From: an uncultured Bartonella sp.
Lineage (GTDB): Bacteria; Pseudomonadota; Alphaproteobacteria; Rhizobiales; Rhizobiaceae
Reading direction: 5' to 3'
Length of the DNA: 64,000 nucleotides
Assembly: GCA_945285915.1 (NCBI GenBank)
Contig: CALYQL010000009.1
Coordinates: 43,096-107,095, forward strand
Part shown: piece after piece, positions 53,726 through 62,605 of the stretch
How the letters are laid out: every line of letters starts with the position of its first letter
Position numbering within the stretch: the stretch's first letter is position 1
Notes under the pieces: generated by a model
The model's input: only the letters and a program-made list of their open reading frames with translations
Told to the model about the DNA's origin: nothing
Database searches by the model: none
Translations under genes and position numbers: made by a program

Positions 53726-54154
53726 ATGAGTGATAAACACACATTCAAAATAGTAAAAACCGACGAAGAATGGCGCCATCAATTAACACCGACACAGTAT
53801 AAGATTACACGTCAACATGGCACTGAAAGGGCTTTTTCATCACCTGATTTTGATACAAGTATACCGGGTGTTTTTACCTGTGTTTGTTGTGGAAAACCAC
53901 TCTATCGCTCTGATTCTAAATATGATTCGGGAAGCGGGTGGCCAAGTTTTGTTCAACCTATCAGCCCTGATGCGGTTGTTTATAATGAAGATCATTCACA
54001 TGGAATGAACCGCACAGAAGTCTTGTGTGCTGACTGCGGCGCACATCTTGGACATGTCTTTCCAGATGGGCCTTTGCCGACCGGTTTACGCTATTGTATG
54101 AATGGTTATGCACTGGCATATAATCAACAAAAAATAGCAAAAAATGAAAATTAA
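53726..54154 (+). CDS. msrB: Peptide-methionine (R)-S-oxide reductase MsrB
   Basis: A 142-residue repair enzyme for oxidised methionine. Zinc-binding pairs are Cys52-Cys55 (CVCC) and Cys101-Cys104 (CADC). YDSGSGWPSF and GAHLGHVFPDGPLPTGLRYCMNG hold the active site, with catalytic Cys124; the usual residue after Cys is Ile, here Met. Length and motifs are complete. The next gene follows closely or overlaps, and both handle damaged or small peptides. Confidence 0.95.
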   Translation: MSDKHTFKIVKTDEEWRHQLTPTQYKITRQHGTERAFSSPDFDTSIPGVFTCVCCGKPLYRSDSKYDSGSGWPSFVQPISPDAVVYNEDHSHGMNRTEVLCADCGAHLGHVFPDGPLPTGLRYCMNGYALAYNQQKIAKNEN

Positions 54155-54173
54155 ATCGATTTTAGGACCAATT

Positions 54174-56261
54174 ATGACCGAATCACCGCAAATTTCGCCC
54201 GAAGCAAAATTAATTGACTATTCAGAAGAACATCACGGAAAAATCAGGCATGATCCCTACCATTGGTTGAGAGCTGACAACTGGCAAGATGTGTTTAAAG
54301 ATCCAAGTTGTTTGGACAAAGATATACGTGCTTATCTTGAGGCAGAAAATGTATATCAAAATAAACACATGGCAGGGACAGTAAAATTACAAGAACAGTT
54401 GTTTGAGGAAATGAAGGGGCGTATCAAGGAGGATGATAGTTCCGTTCCGGTCAAGGATGGCCCGTACGGTTATGGCGTTTCGTATGTTACGGGCGGACAA
54501 CACCCACATTTTTTCCGAATCCCCAGAGATGGTGGTGAAGAGACTATCTATCTTGATGGAGATGATCTTGCTCGAGATAAAGAATATTTCAATCTTGGTA
54601 CCGTACAACACTCACCGGACCATAGTAAATTTGCATGGAGCTATGATGAAAAAGGCTCTGAATTCTATACTATAAAGATACGTAACTTTGGTGCAACTTC
54701 AGATACAAGTGATGAAATAGACAATACCTCTGGTGACGTGGTCTGGGACGCCAAATCAGAAGGGTTTTTCTATACAAAAATGGATGAGAACCATCGTCCA
54801 TCAGAACTTTACTATCACAAACTTGGTAGTGACGCTGCATCAGACCCTCTTATATTTCGCGAAGAGGATCCAGGATTTTTCATGGGAGTTGGTGGATCTT
54901 CTTTAAATGACTTTATCTATATTGATATTCATGATCATGAAACATCGGAAGTTTGGCTTATACCGGCCGATAATCCGTTAACGCCGCCCAAATGCGTAAG
55001 AAAACGCGAAAAGGGTGTTGAATATAGTCTCAGTGAAGGTGGCGATGTTTTTTATATTTTAACAAATATAGATGGCGCCAAAGACTTTAAAATCATGTCG
55101 GCTCCTGTGTCAGATCCCAATGCAAACAACTGGAAAGAAATTGTCCCCCATAAAGCTGGTAGGCTAATCCTTTCACATGATGCTTACAAAACGCATCTTG
55201 TTTGGTTGGAACGTCGTGATGGGTTACCGCAAATAAATCTTATGCAACGTAATAGCGGTGAAACGCATGCAATCGCCTTTGACGAGGAAGCTTATTCCCT
55301 GACACTTCATGGATCGCCTGAATATGACAGCGAAACAATCCGCTTTTCCTATTCTTCCATGACCACACCGAGCCAGTTGTTCGATTATAATATGGCAGAC
55401 CGCAGCCGTGTTCTGTTAAAAACACAAGAAGTTCCTTCTGGTCACGATAGCCAAAACTATATTACCCGTCGTCTCATGGCAAAAGCGGATGATGGCGCAG
55501 AGATACCGATATCTCTCCTCTATCATAAAGATACAAAACTGGATGGTTCAGCACCATGTTTACTTTATGGTTATGGCGCCTATGGTATTTCCATTCCCGC
55601 CAGTTTTAATACCAATGCGCTTTCTTTGGTTGATCGTGGTTTCATTTATGCCATTGCACATATTAGAGGCGGCAAAGAAAAAGGCTTTGCATGGTATGAA
55701 CAGGGCAAACATACGCATAAACGTAATACATTTACAGATTTTATCGCGTGTGGACGTTATCTCGTTGCTGAAAAATTTACCTCACATGACCGCCTTGTAG
55801 CAGAAGGAGGTTCCGCCGGTGGAATGCTTATGGGTGCGGTTGCCAATATGGCACCTGCCGATTACGCAGGAATAGTTGCAATTGTACCCTTTGTTGACGT
55901 TCTATCGACAATGCTTGATGCATCACTTCCTCTAACGCCTCCCGAATGGCCAGAATGGGGCAATCCACTGCAATCAGAAGAAGACTATGCTCTCATTCAA
56001 TCATATTCTCCTTATGACAATGTTACGGCACAATCCTATCCTCCTATATTGGCAATGGCAGGCCTGACCGACCCGAGAGTAACCTATTGGGAACCTGCAA
56101 AATGGGTGGCAAAATTGCGGTCTTTGAAAACAGATAGTAACCCTGTTCTTTTACGCACGAATATGGAGTCTGGCCACGCTGGTGCTTCTGGCCGCTTTTC
56201 TCGTCTGGAAGAAAGTGCCTATATTTATGCGTTTATCCTGAAAGTTGTCGGTAAAGCATAA
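54174..56261 (+). CDS. ptrB: Oligopeptidase B (S9 prolyl oligopeptidase family)
   Basis: A 695-residue cytoplasmic serine peptidase that cuts small peptides after basic residues. An N-terminal beta-propeller occupies about residues 70-400. The alpha/beta hydrolase domain carries Ser547 in EGGSAGGMLMGAV and His668 in ESGHAGASGRF; the Asp is expected in TDPRVTYWEPAKW. YGAYG and ARGG-like HIRGGKEKG motifs are typical. The ATG at 54174 has AGGA seven bases ahead and is preferred to the one at 54144, which overlaps msrB. No signal peptide. Confidence 0.88.
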   Translation: MTESPQISPEAKLIDYSEEHHGKIRHDPYHWLRADNWQDVFKDPSCLDKDIRAYLEAENVYQNKHMAGTVKLQEQLFEEMKGRIKEDDSSVPVKDGPYGYGVSYVTGGQHPHFFRIPRDGGEETIYLDGDDLARDKEYFNLGTVQHSPDHSKFAWSYDEKGSEFYTIKIRNFGATSDTSDEIDNTSGDVVWDAKSEGFFYTKMDENHRPSELYYHKLGSDAASDPLIFREEDPGFFMGVGGSSLNDFIYIDIHDHETSEVWLIPADNPLTPPKCVRKREKGVEYSLSEGGDVFYILTNIDGAKDFKIMSAPVSDPNANNWKEIVPHKAGRLILSHDAYKTHLVWLERRDGLPQINLMQRNSGETHAIAFDEEAYSLTLHGSPEYDSETIRFSYSSMTTPSQLFDYNMADRSRVLLKTQEVPSGHDSQNYITRRLMAKADDGAEIPISLLYHKDTKLDGSAPCLLYGYGAYGISIPASFNTNALSLVDRGFIYAIAHIRGGKEKGFAWYEQGKHTHKRNTFTDFIACGRYLVAEKFTSHDRLVAEGGSAGGMLMGAVANMAPADYAGIVAIVPFVDVLSTMLDASLPLTPPEWPEWGNPLQSEEDYALIQSYSPYDNVTAQSYPPILAMAGLTDPRVTYWEPAKWVAKLRSLKTDSNPVLLRTNMESGHAGASGRFSRLEESAYIYAFILKVVGKA

Positions 56262-56269
56262 ATTTAACT

Positions 56270-56330
56270 AAGAGTGTTGCGTGCAACAAAACCTTCTTGA
56301 GGCTTTTAAGCTGAGCAACACTCTTTCTCT
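56270..56330 (+). terminator. Long-loop terminator after oligopeptidase B
   Basis: AAGAGTGTTGC pairs with GCAACACTCTT across a 34-nt loop and is followed by TCTCTT, just past the stop. Confidence 0.55.
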
Positions 56331-56512
56331 TAACATTATAAGCAAAAACATTTGCCGATCAGGCTATTTGCACAAGCTTTTGAACGGCAAATAACAATAA
56401 ATCTTACATTGTCTTGAAAGTTAATTATTCTACATAAAATAACTGGTTGTAGTTTATTTGATTACTACCATTGGTTTTATACTGTCATTTACTTTTACAG
56501 TCAGGTTTTACG

Positions 56513-56845
56513 ATGCGTTTACTTGGTATATCATTAGTGGCATTTACATTGTTTACGATACCAACAACTCAATTTATGATACCAATAGCGCAAGGCGCGA
56601 ATATCAGAAAGAATGTTGATGAATATGCCGGTAAACGATGTAATACTCCAGCAAAAGGCAGTGGTATTGTAGCAGGCTATTTCAGCGGAGTGACAGATAA
56701 CCCGATTATCAGCTCTGATGAATATGTGCCGGTTGATCGATATAGATGCTTCAAATCCATGGAAGAATGTCGGGGGTGGCTTTATACGATGGAGTCGCTT
56801 TATGGCTCCCCTCCACCGCGGGCAACATTATGCAAACAATTTTAA
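56513..56845 (+). CDS. Small secreted cysteine-containing protein, first of a tandem pair
   Basis: A 110-residue protein. The signal peptide is MRLLGISLVAFTLFTIP and continues to about residue 27. The mature part follows a pattern shared with the next gene: EYAGKRCNTPAKGSGIVAGYF, VPVDRYRCFKSMEECRGWLYTM, YGSP and a C-terminal Cys-x2-Phe. Four cysteines are conserved in both, so two disulfides are likely. I recognise it only as a rhizobial small secreted protein type of unknown role. The next gene starts 24 bases after this stop. Confidence 0.7.
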   Translation: MRLLGISLVAFTLFTIPTTQFMIPIAQGANIRKNVDEYAGKRCNTPAKGSGIVAGYFSGVTDNPIISSDEYVPVDRYRCFKSMEECRGWLYTMESLYGSPPPRATLCKQF

Positions 56846-56869
56846 ATGGGTCTTGGAGGCCTGCAAGAA

Positions 56870-57208
56870 ATGAATGGTAAATTACTTTTTCTCGCAACAC
56901 TTGGTTTTACCTGCTTTGCTTTTACCACTTTTAGCAATGCAAATGGGCGCGATCCCGGCAAGGTCGCCAATATGACAAGTGAATATGCTGGAGAACGTTG
57001 TTCCACACCACCGCATGGCAGTGGAATTGTGGCAGGGTTCTTCCGTGGCTGGGAACAAACACCATTTCAGAACCGCGGCTCTGGTCTCATGCCGGTTGAG
57101 CGTTTCCGTTGTTTTAAAACAATGAACGAATGCCAATCCTGGCTAAAAACAATGAACTATTTTTATGGTAAGAAAACCGTTGATACCAGCAAGTGTACCA
57201 AGTTTTAG
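56870..57208 (+). CDS. Small secreted cysteine-containing protein, second of a tandem pair
   Basis: A 112-residue paralogue of the preceding protein. The signal peptide is MNGKLLFLATLGFTCFAFTTF. The mature part repeats the pattern EYAGERCSTPPHGSGIVAGFF, MPVERFRCFKTMNECQSWLKTM, YG and a final KCTKF. The ATG at 56870 is preceded by GGAGG; earlier codons in frame from 56846 lie within that ribosome site and are not likely translated. The two copies have diverged strongly outside the shared core. Function is unknown. Confidence 0.7.
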   Translation: MNGKLLFLATLGFTCFAFTTFSNANGRDPGKVANMTSEYAGERCSTPPHGSGIVAGFFRGWEQTPFQNRGSGLMPVERFRCFKTMNECQSWLKTMNYFYGKKTVDTSKCTKF

Positions 57209-57326
57209 CTAAAACAGAAAAGTTCTGACTGAAGCATACACATACATGCTGAAGCATATATGCTGGTACAACGTCACTGCCCTTTCGCGGACAGTTTAGA
57301 ATTTTAAGTCTTTAATAGACAAATAA

Positions 57327-57358
57327 ATAACCACCGCCTTTGATTTAGCGGTGGTTAT
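57327..57358 (-). terminator. Terminator of sodB
   Basis: ATAACCACCGC / GCGGTGGTTAT with a 10-nt loop, lying 26 bases past the sodB stop on the minus strand and followed there by TTATTTGTC. Confidence 0.8.
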
Positions 57359-57383
57359 ATAGTTTAATGTTCTAAATTAATCC

Positions 57384-57980
57384 TCAAGCTTTTTCATAAA
57401 GCTCAAGCACATAGTCCCAATTAACAAGGTGATCTATGAACGCCTCAAGATATTTTGGACGAGCGTTACGATAATCAATATAGTATGAGTGCTCCCATAC
57501 ATCGACACCAAGAATAGGTATTGCACCATGAACAAGTGGGTTTTCACCATTCGGTGTTTTTGAAATTTCAAGCTTGCCGTTTTTAACAGCCAACCAAGCC
57601 CATCCTGATCCGAATTGAGCAGCACCAGCAGCCAAAAAGTCTGCACGGAATTTATCAAAGCCGCCTAAATCTGAATCAATTGCTTTAGCTAGCTTTTCTG
57701 GAAGCTTATTGCCGCCGCCATTTTTCTTCATCCATTTCCAGAAATGGGTGTGGTTATAATGCTGTGCAGCGTTATTGAACAATCCCTGATTCTTGCCAAA
57801 ACTTGCTTTAACGATTTCCTCTAAGCTTTTACCTTCAAGTCCTGAATCCTGTAAAAGCTTATTACCATTAGTGACATAGGCCTGATGGTGTTTGTCGTGG
57901 TGATATTCAAGTGTTTCCCGCGACATGTAAGGAGCGAGAGCCTCATAGTCATAGGGTAATTCGGGCAATTCAAAAGCCAT
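57384..57980 (-). CDS. sodB: Superoxide dismutase, iron type
   Basis: A 198-residue Fe/Mn-family superoxide dismutase. Metal ligands lie in YHHDKHHQAY (His), NNAAQHYNHTHFW (His), and DVWEHSYYIDYRN (Asp and His). AAQHYNHT, with glutamine three residues before the tyrosine, favours iron over manganese. No signal peptide, so cytoplasmic. AAGGAG precedes the ATG on the minus strand. It has its own terminator. Confidence 0.95.
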   Translation of the reverse strand: MAFELPELPYDYEALAPYMSRETLEYHHDKHHQAYVTNGNKLLQDSGLEGKSLEEIVKASFGKNQGLFNNAAQHYNHTHFWKWMKKNGGGNKLPEKLAKAIDSDLGGFDKFRADFLAAGAAQFGSGWAWLAVKNGKLEISKTPNGENPLVHGAIPILGVDVWEHSYYIDYRNARPKYLEAFIDHLVNWDYVLELYEKA

Positions 57981-58225
57981 TTCAGATACTCCTTAAAATA
58001 TTTATCTGTTGGTTTATTAATGTGGCGTGGTCAGACATGAAAGACAAGGGAAATTGTTGTTTTCACGCGAGTTTGACTGAATAAGTATAGTTCTAAACAA
58101 GTTATTTCGCTTTTTCGCCGACGATATATTTTTAGCCGAATAATTAATTTACAGTCGATTTGATTTGCTTCTTGTTAAGAGACTCAAAACATAATGATAT
58201 CTCAACCAAAAAGATGGACAAGGTA

Positions 58226-58951
58226 ATGGCGCGACAAATTTCCCGACGAGATTTTATGCAAATCGTAATGATTGGTACCGCAACAACAAGTCTTTCCGCC
58301 TGTATGCCCAGAGGTCTCAAAGACTTAACGGCTAACCAGGTCGCATTGGCACCCATACCACAACAACAGTCCAATGCCCCACAACCATCGGAACGGGCTT
58401 TAGCACCATTTGCATCCATGTATGGTTCGCAAGTTGATGGTGCATTCACACTTCCAGCAATACCTTATCAAAAAATCGACCCACAGTTTTTGAGACAAAT
58501 CGTTGATGATCCTACGGGAGAACAACCTGGGACAATTGTTGTTGATACCAATAGGCGTTTTCTCTATCTCGTACGACAAAATGGCAAAGCTATCCGTTAT
58601 GGTGTAAGCGTAGGTAAGAGTGGTTTTGCATGGTCTGGTCGTGGCATAATCCAATATAAAAAGACTTGGCCGACATGGACACCTCCTGCGGAAATGATCC
58701 TTAGGCAACCACAACTCAAAAAGTTCAGTGCGGAAAATGGCGGTATGCCACCTGGGCTAAAAAACCCTCTAGGCGCGCGTGCTTTATATATTTTCCAAAA
58801 CGGCAAGGATACATTATATCGCCTGCATGGTTCACCAGAATGGAACTCTATCGGCAAAAGAGCATCTTCTGGTTGTATCCGGTTGATAAACCAAGACATT
58901 ATTGATCTTTATGACCGTGTGCCAGAAAAAGCCCCAATCCTTGTTGTTTAA
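58226..58951 (+). CDS. L,D-transpeptidase (YkuD family), likely lipid-anchored
   Basis: A 241-residue envelope enzyme that forms L,D crosslinks in peptidoglycan or attaches proteins to it. The N-terminus contains SRRDFMQIVMIGTATTSLSAC: a twin-arginine-like pair plus a lipobox (LSAC). The YkuD domain spans about 110-241, beginning IVVDTNRRFLYLV and with VGKSGFAWSG. The active site is HGSPEWNSIGKRASSGCIRL with catalytic Cys217. AAGG lies just before the ATG at 58226; one at 58214 is possible. Such proteins are numerous in Rhizobiales. Confidence 0.9.
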   Translation: MARQISRRDFMQIVMIGTATTSLSACMPRGLKDLTANQVALAPIPQQQSNAPQPSERALAPFASMYGSQVDGAFTLPAIPYQKIDPQFLRQIVDDPTGEQPGTIVVDTNRRFLYLVRQNGKAIRYGVSVGKSGFAWSGRGIIQYKKTWPTWTPPAEMILRQPQLKKFSAENGGMPPGLKNPLGARALYIFQNGKDTLYRLHGSPEWNSIGKRASSGCIRLINQDIIDLYDRVPEKAPILVV

Positions 58952-59234
58952 TGCAACTTATCTTGAATAAATACCATTTGTTGGAGACATAAATAATGTG
59001 TCTTCAAACAATCCGCCACCGATCTGTCTTTTTAACGTCACCGATCCGTCTATTTATAAGACCTTATTGACCTCTTTTCCTACAGAGGTGTGCAATCTCT
59101 AACCTATACATCATTTCTCGATCAAAAGTCCCTTCCGCCCCTGATGCTTTTTTCAAGATCAAGCATTAGGTTTCAAAACCAAGCATAGGGCGGCAAGCGG
59201 ATAACCATCACAAATTCAACCAGCCAGTTTTAGA
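58952..59234. other. Intergenic stretch with short direct repeat
   Basis: Non-coding. CACCGATCTGTCTTTTTA (59017-59034) recurs with two changes at 59039-59056. Confidence 0.5.
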
Positions 59235-60755
59235 CTATTTGCGTTTTCCACCCAACAAATTGCCCAACAGGCCACGCACATAGTTTTCCCCTGCTTTGGC
59301 AATAGATCGACCTATAGAATTAGCGGCTGTCCGCGTGATGGACTTAATTGCTGTTTCTGCAACAGATTGCCCGCGACTATTCTTTTTATCATTGCCCCAA
59401 ATTGTATCCCAAAAACCGCCCCCTTGTTGCGTATCGTTGGACGATTGTTTTTCGGCAGTGTTACGCGCAAGCATTTCATAAGCAGAATCACGATCAATCG
59501 TTTCATCATATTTACCGCTTACTGGACTGTTTTTAATCAGATTTTCGCGTTCTTGGGGCGTAATTGCCCCTATCTGGGAAGCAGGTGGCCTGATAGTTGT
59601 TTTTTGCACCATAGAAGGAACACCTTTATCTTCCAATGTTGATACCAGTGCTTCACCAGTTGCCAATTGCCCAATCATTTCTGCCGTATTGAAATCTGGA
59701 TTGGTGCGGAATGTCGCCGCCGCCGCTTTAACGGCTGCTGTTTCTCGTGGGGTATAGGCGCGAAGCGCATGTTGTATACGATTACCGAGTTGGGCAAGAA
59801 CAGTATCCGGCACATCAAGCGGATTTTGTGATATAAAATATATTCCAACGCCTTTTGATCTGATTAGACGAACCACTTGCTCGATACGTTCAATAAGAGC
59901 TTTCGGAGCGTTGTCGAATAATAAATGCGCTTCATCAAAGAAAAATACTAGACGCGGTTTTTCAGGATCACCAATTTCCGGCAATTGCTCAAAGAGTTCA
60001 GACATCAGCCACAACAGAAATGTCGAATAAAGCCGCGGATTAGACATGAGTTTATCAGAAGCAAGCACACTGATCACGCCACGTCCATCAGTGGTTGTAC
60101 GCATAATGTCTTTTAATTCGAGTGCCGGTTCACCAAAAAAATGTTCCCCACCCTGTTGTTCAAAAACAAGCAATTGACGCTGGATTGCGCCAACGGATGG
60201 TTTTGAAATATTGCCATAGCGGGCAGACAATTCAGCTGCACGATCAGCGACATGTGCAAGCATTGCCTGTAGATCTTTTAAATCGAGCAGCAATAAGCCT
60301 TCTTCATCTGCAATCTTGAAGGCTATATTTAACACGCCCTCCTGTGCCGAAGTTAAATCCATAAGGCGTGATAATAATAATGGTCCCATTTCAGACACTG
60401 TTGCGCGAATAGGATGACCTTCCACGCCGAACAAATCCCAGAAAATAACTGGACTTGCTTTCATCTGAATGTCGTCAAGACCAACTTTATTGGCTCGTGA
60501 TTTTACATTATCTGTAAGAGTACCTGCTTTGGAAATACCTGAAAGGTCGCCTTTTACGTCGGCACAAAAAACTGGCACGCCCACTGCAGAAAAAGATTCA
60601 GCCAATACCTGCAGTGTCACGGTTTTACCTGTTCCTGTGGCACCCGTAATAAGCCCATGGCGATTAGCATATTTTAGCCAAATATATTCTTTCGTGAGTC
60701 CTGTGCCATGCTTTGGATGACTCGCACCAATAAAAATGCCATTTTCTTCGGACAT
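59235..60755 (-). CDS. HerA-like ATPase, DUF853 family (YjgR-like)
   Basis: A 506-residue P-loop ATPase. Walker A is GATGTGKT (residues 38-45). Walker B is LVFFFDEAHLLFD near 272. ISQNPLDVPDTVLAQLGNRIQHALRAYTPRE near 308-340 carries the sensor and arginine elements typical of this family. DUF853 proteins resemble HerA/FtsK translocases but their role is not established. The C-terminus ends in a basic stretch (GNLLGGKRK). It stands alone, convergent with the transpeptidase gene. Confidence 0.9.
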   Translation of the reverse strand: MSEENGIFIGASHPKHGTGLTKEYIWLKYANRHGLITGATGTGKTVTLQVLAESFSAVGVPVFCADVKGDLSGISKAGTLTDNVKSRANKVGLDDIQMKASPVIFWDLFGVEGHPIRATVSEMGPLLLSRLMDLTSAQEGVLNIAFKIADEEGLLLLDLKDLQAMLAHVADRAAELSARYGNISKPSVGAIQRQLLVFEQQGGEHFFGEPALELKDIMRTTTDGRGVISVLASDKLMSNPRLYSTFLLWLMSELFEQLPEIGDPEKPRLVFFFDEAHLLFDNAPKALIERIEQVVRLIRSKGVGIYFISQNPLDVPDTVLAQLGNRIQHALRAYTPRETAAVKAAAATFRTNPDFNTAEMIGQLATGEALVSTLEDKGVPSMVQKTTIRPPASQIGAITPQERENLIKNSPVSGKYDETIDRDSAYEMLARNTAEKQSSNDTQQGGGFWDTIWGNDKKNSRGQSVAETAIKSITRTAANSIGRSIAKAGENYVRGLLGNLLGGKRK

Positions 60756-61279
60756 GCCCCGTAATTCCTTTATACGCTTTTGCCATGCATCTAGCTAAAT
60801 GTAACAGAATTTTTTCAAATCAATAAGCCATTTAAAGCGATCGTTAAGCAATGTGCATATAGTTTTATCATATTATAAAATTTACAATAATTTATCCTTC
60901 ATTATATGTTCTTAGCTAATAATAAATCTTAATTAGATGCTTACCTTCAGTCGATAAAATTCGTATAGAATTCAGCTATAAAAAATTATCTTTTTCATGA
61001 ATGGTGTTGTTTAAACACAATTTAAAACTTAACATTTTTATTCTATAATCATTTTAAAATGCGATTGTTTTACAAAAAATATTCATTTTAAAATGAAGTA
61101 TTGTATTTCGATTGCATCATTAAAAACAAATTCGTTTTATTGCTATTTTGTCCCATTTGTTTTTTAAAATAGAATGCTAAATGAAATAACAACACGTTGG
61201 TCTTGCACCTGTTATAGCTTTGTGATTGTGTATCAAAACCAAAGCATATGGTGTGATATTGATTTTGTAGGAATTTAGT
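60756..61279. promoter_or_regulatory. Very AT-rich intergenic region with twin palindromes
   Basis: About 520 bases without a gene. CATTTTAAAATG, a perfect 12-bp palindrome, occurs at 61050-61061 and 61084-61095 and may be a regulator site for the downstream gene. Confidence 0.45.
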
Positions 61280-62605
61280 TTGCTCATGAGCCCGAAACAG
61301 TCCCAACCATCATCATCCAAACCTACTCGGAATGTAGGGTGGTCAGTTATGCAGCGCGCCGATGATCCAGATATTGAGCGCGCCCGTCATCAGTTGAAGC
61401 AGGATATTTCGAACGGTGCCAATGGTGTTGCACTGATCTTCGAAGGTGCCAATAGTGCATATGGTTTCGGATTACCGGCAAAAACCGATACAATTCCTAC
61501 CTTGTTTGACGGTATCAATCTTGACGGTTTGCATATCCGTTTGGACAATCACCCGCATGGGCGCGTTATTGCCGACAGTTTCATAGATTATCTGCAACAT
61601 CGTCGCATCAATCCAACACGGACTCAATTGACTTTCAGTACCGACCCGACGGCTGTGCTGGCAACAACCGGTAAACTTAAAATGTCGATTGAAGCACTGA
61701 AAGCTTCTTTACCACAATCAATGTCTGGATTTTTCTCTTCCGGTATACCAGGCGTGGTATTAGAAGCAGACGGCCGCCCCTACCACAATGCTGGCGCAAC
61801 TGAAGCACAAGAAATTGGTGCCATGATGTCGGTGGCGTTGGGGCATTTGAAAATGGTTGAGGAAGCCCGTCACCATATAATTTATGCCTTGCCACATATC
61901 GGCTTTGCCACTGCCTTGGATCAGGATCCAGTTATGGGGCTTGCAAAAATGCGGGCTATTCGTCAATTGTGGCGCAAATTGCAGGAAGAACGTGGCGTTT
62001 CTTCGCCTTTTTCTGCCAATATACACGTTGAAACTTCAATGCGTATGATGACAAAGCAGGATTCACTCAGCAATATTTCTCGCGCTTCAATGGCTGCATA
62101 TGCCGGTATTTTAGGGGGAGCGTCTTCCGTTTCCGTTCTGCCGCATAGTTTTGTGTTTGGTTTACCAGATGTTGAAGCAAGACGTGTTGCCCGCAACAGT
62201 CAACTGGTATTGCTTGATGAGCAAACCACGCCTTTGGCAAAAAATGCCAACCGCCGTGGTTCTGATGCTGATGCTTTGGCAGAAGCCGCATGGGCGGAAT
62301 TTATCCGCTTTGAGCAAGAAGGTGGCGTATTGCAAAGCTTGATTGATGGTAACCTTGCAAAGCGCATAGAAGAAGCACGCGACCTTCGTCTCGTCAGCAT
62401 TCATAATAACCAAAGGGCAATTATTGGTACTTCGCTTTATAAAAAGCATGACGATAAACCATCTGGAATCGTGGAACAAAATCCGGTTAAATTTGTTGCA
62501 GAAGGTATAACGCACTGCAAACCTTTGGCTTGTGGTCGTTGGGACGAAGACTTTTTGGAAATTCAAAAAATAGCGCCTGTCGAAATAGCCAAGGATAATA
62601 AATGA
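61280..62605 (+). CDS. Methylmalonyl-CoA mutase family protein without B12-binding domain
   Basis: A 441-residue protein like the substrate-binding TIM-barrel part of methylmalonyl-CoA mutase small subunits. Blocks seen are GWSVMQRADDPD, GANGVALIFEGANSAYGFGL, DGRPYHNAGATEAQEIGAMMSVALGHL, and MRIMTKQ-type MRMMTKQDSLSNISRASMAAYAGILGGASSVSVLPHSF. The C-terminal cobalamin-binding domain with DxHxxG is missing, so it is probably a structural or regulatory beta subunit. The start is taken as TTG at 61280, which has AGGA seven bases ahead; an ATG six bases later is the alternative. It overlaps corA by 4 bases. Confidence 0.8.
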   Translation: MLMSPKQSQPSSSKPTRNVGWSVMQRADDPDIERARHQLKQDISNGANGVALIFEGANSAYGFGLPAKTDTIPTLFDGINLDGLHIRLDNHPHGRVIADSFIDYLQHRRINPTRTQLTFSTDPTAVLATTGKLKMSIEALKASLPQSMSGFFSSGIPGVVLEADGRPYHNAGATEAQEIGAMMSVALGHLKMVEEARHHIIYALPHIGFATALDQDPVMGLAKMRAIRQLWRKLQEERGVSSPFSANIHVETSMRMMTKQDSLSNISRASMAAYAGILGGASSVSVLPHSFVFGLPDVEARRVARNSQLVLLDEQTTPLAKNANRRGSDADALAEAAWAEFIRFEQEGGVLQSLIDGNLAKRIEEARDLRLVSIHNNQRAIIGTSLYKKHDDKPSGIVEQNPVKFVAEGITHCKPLACGRWDEDFLEIQKIAPVEIAKDNK

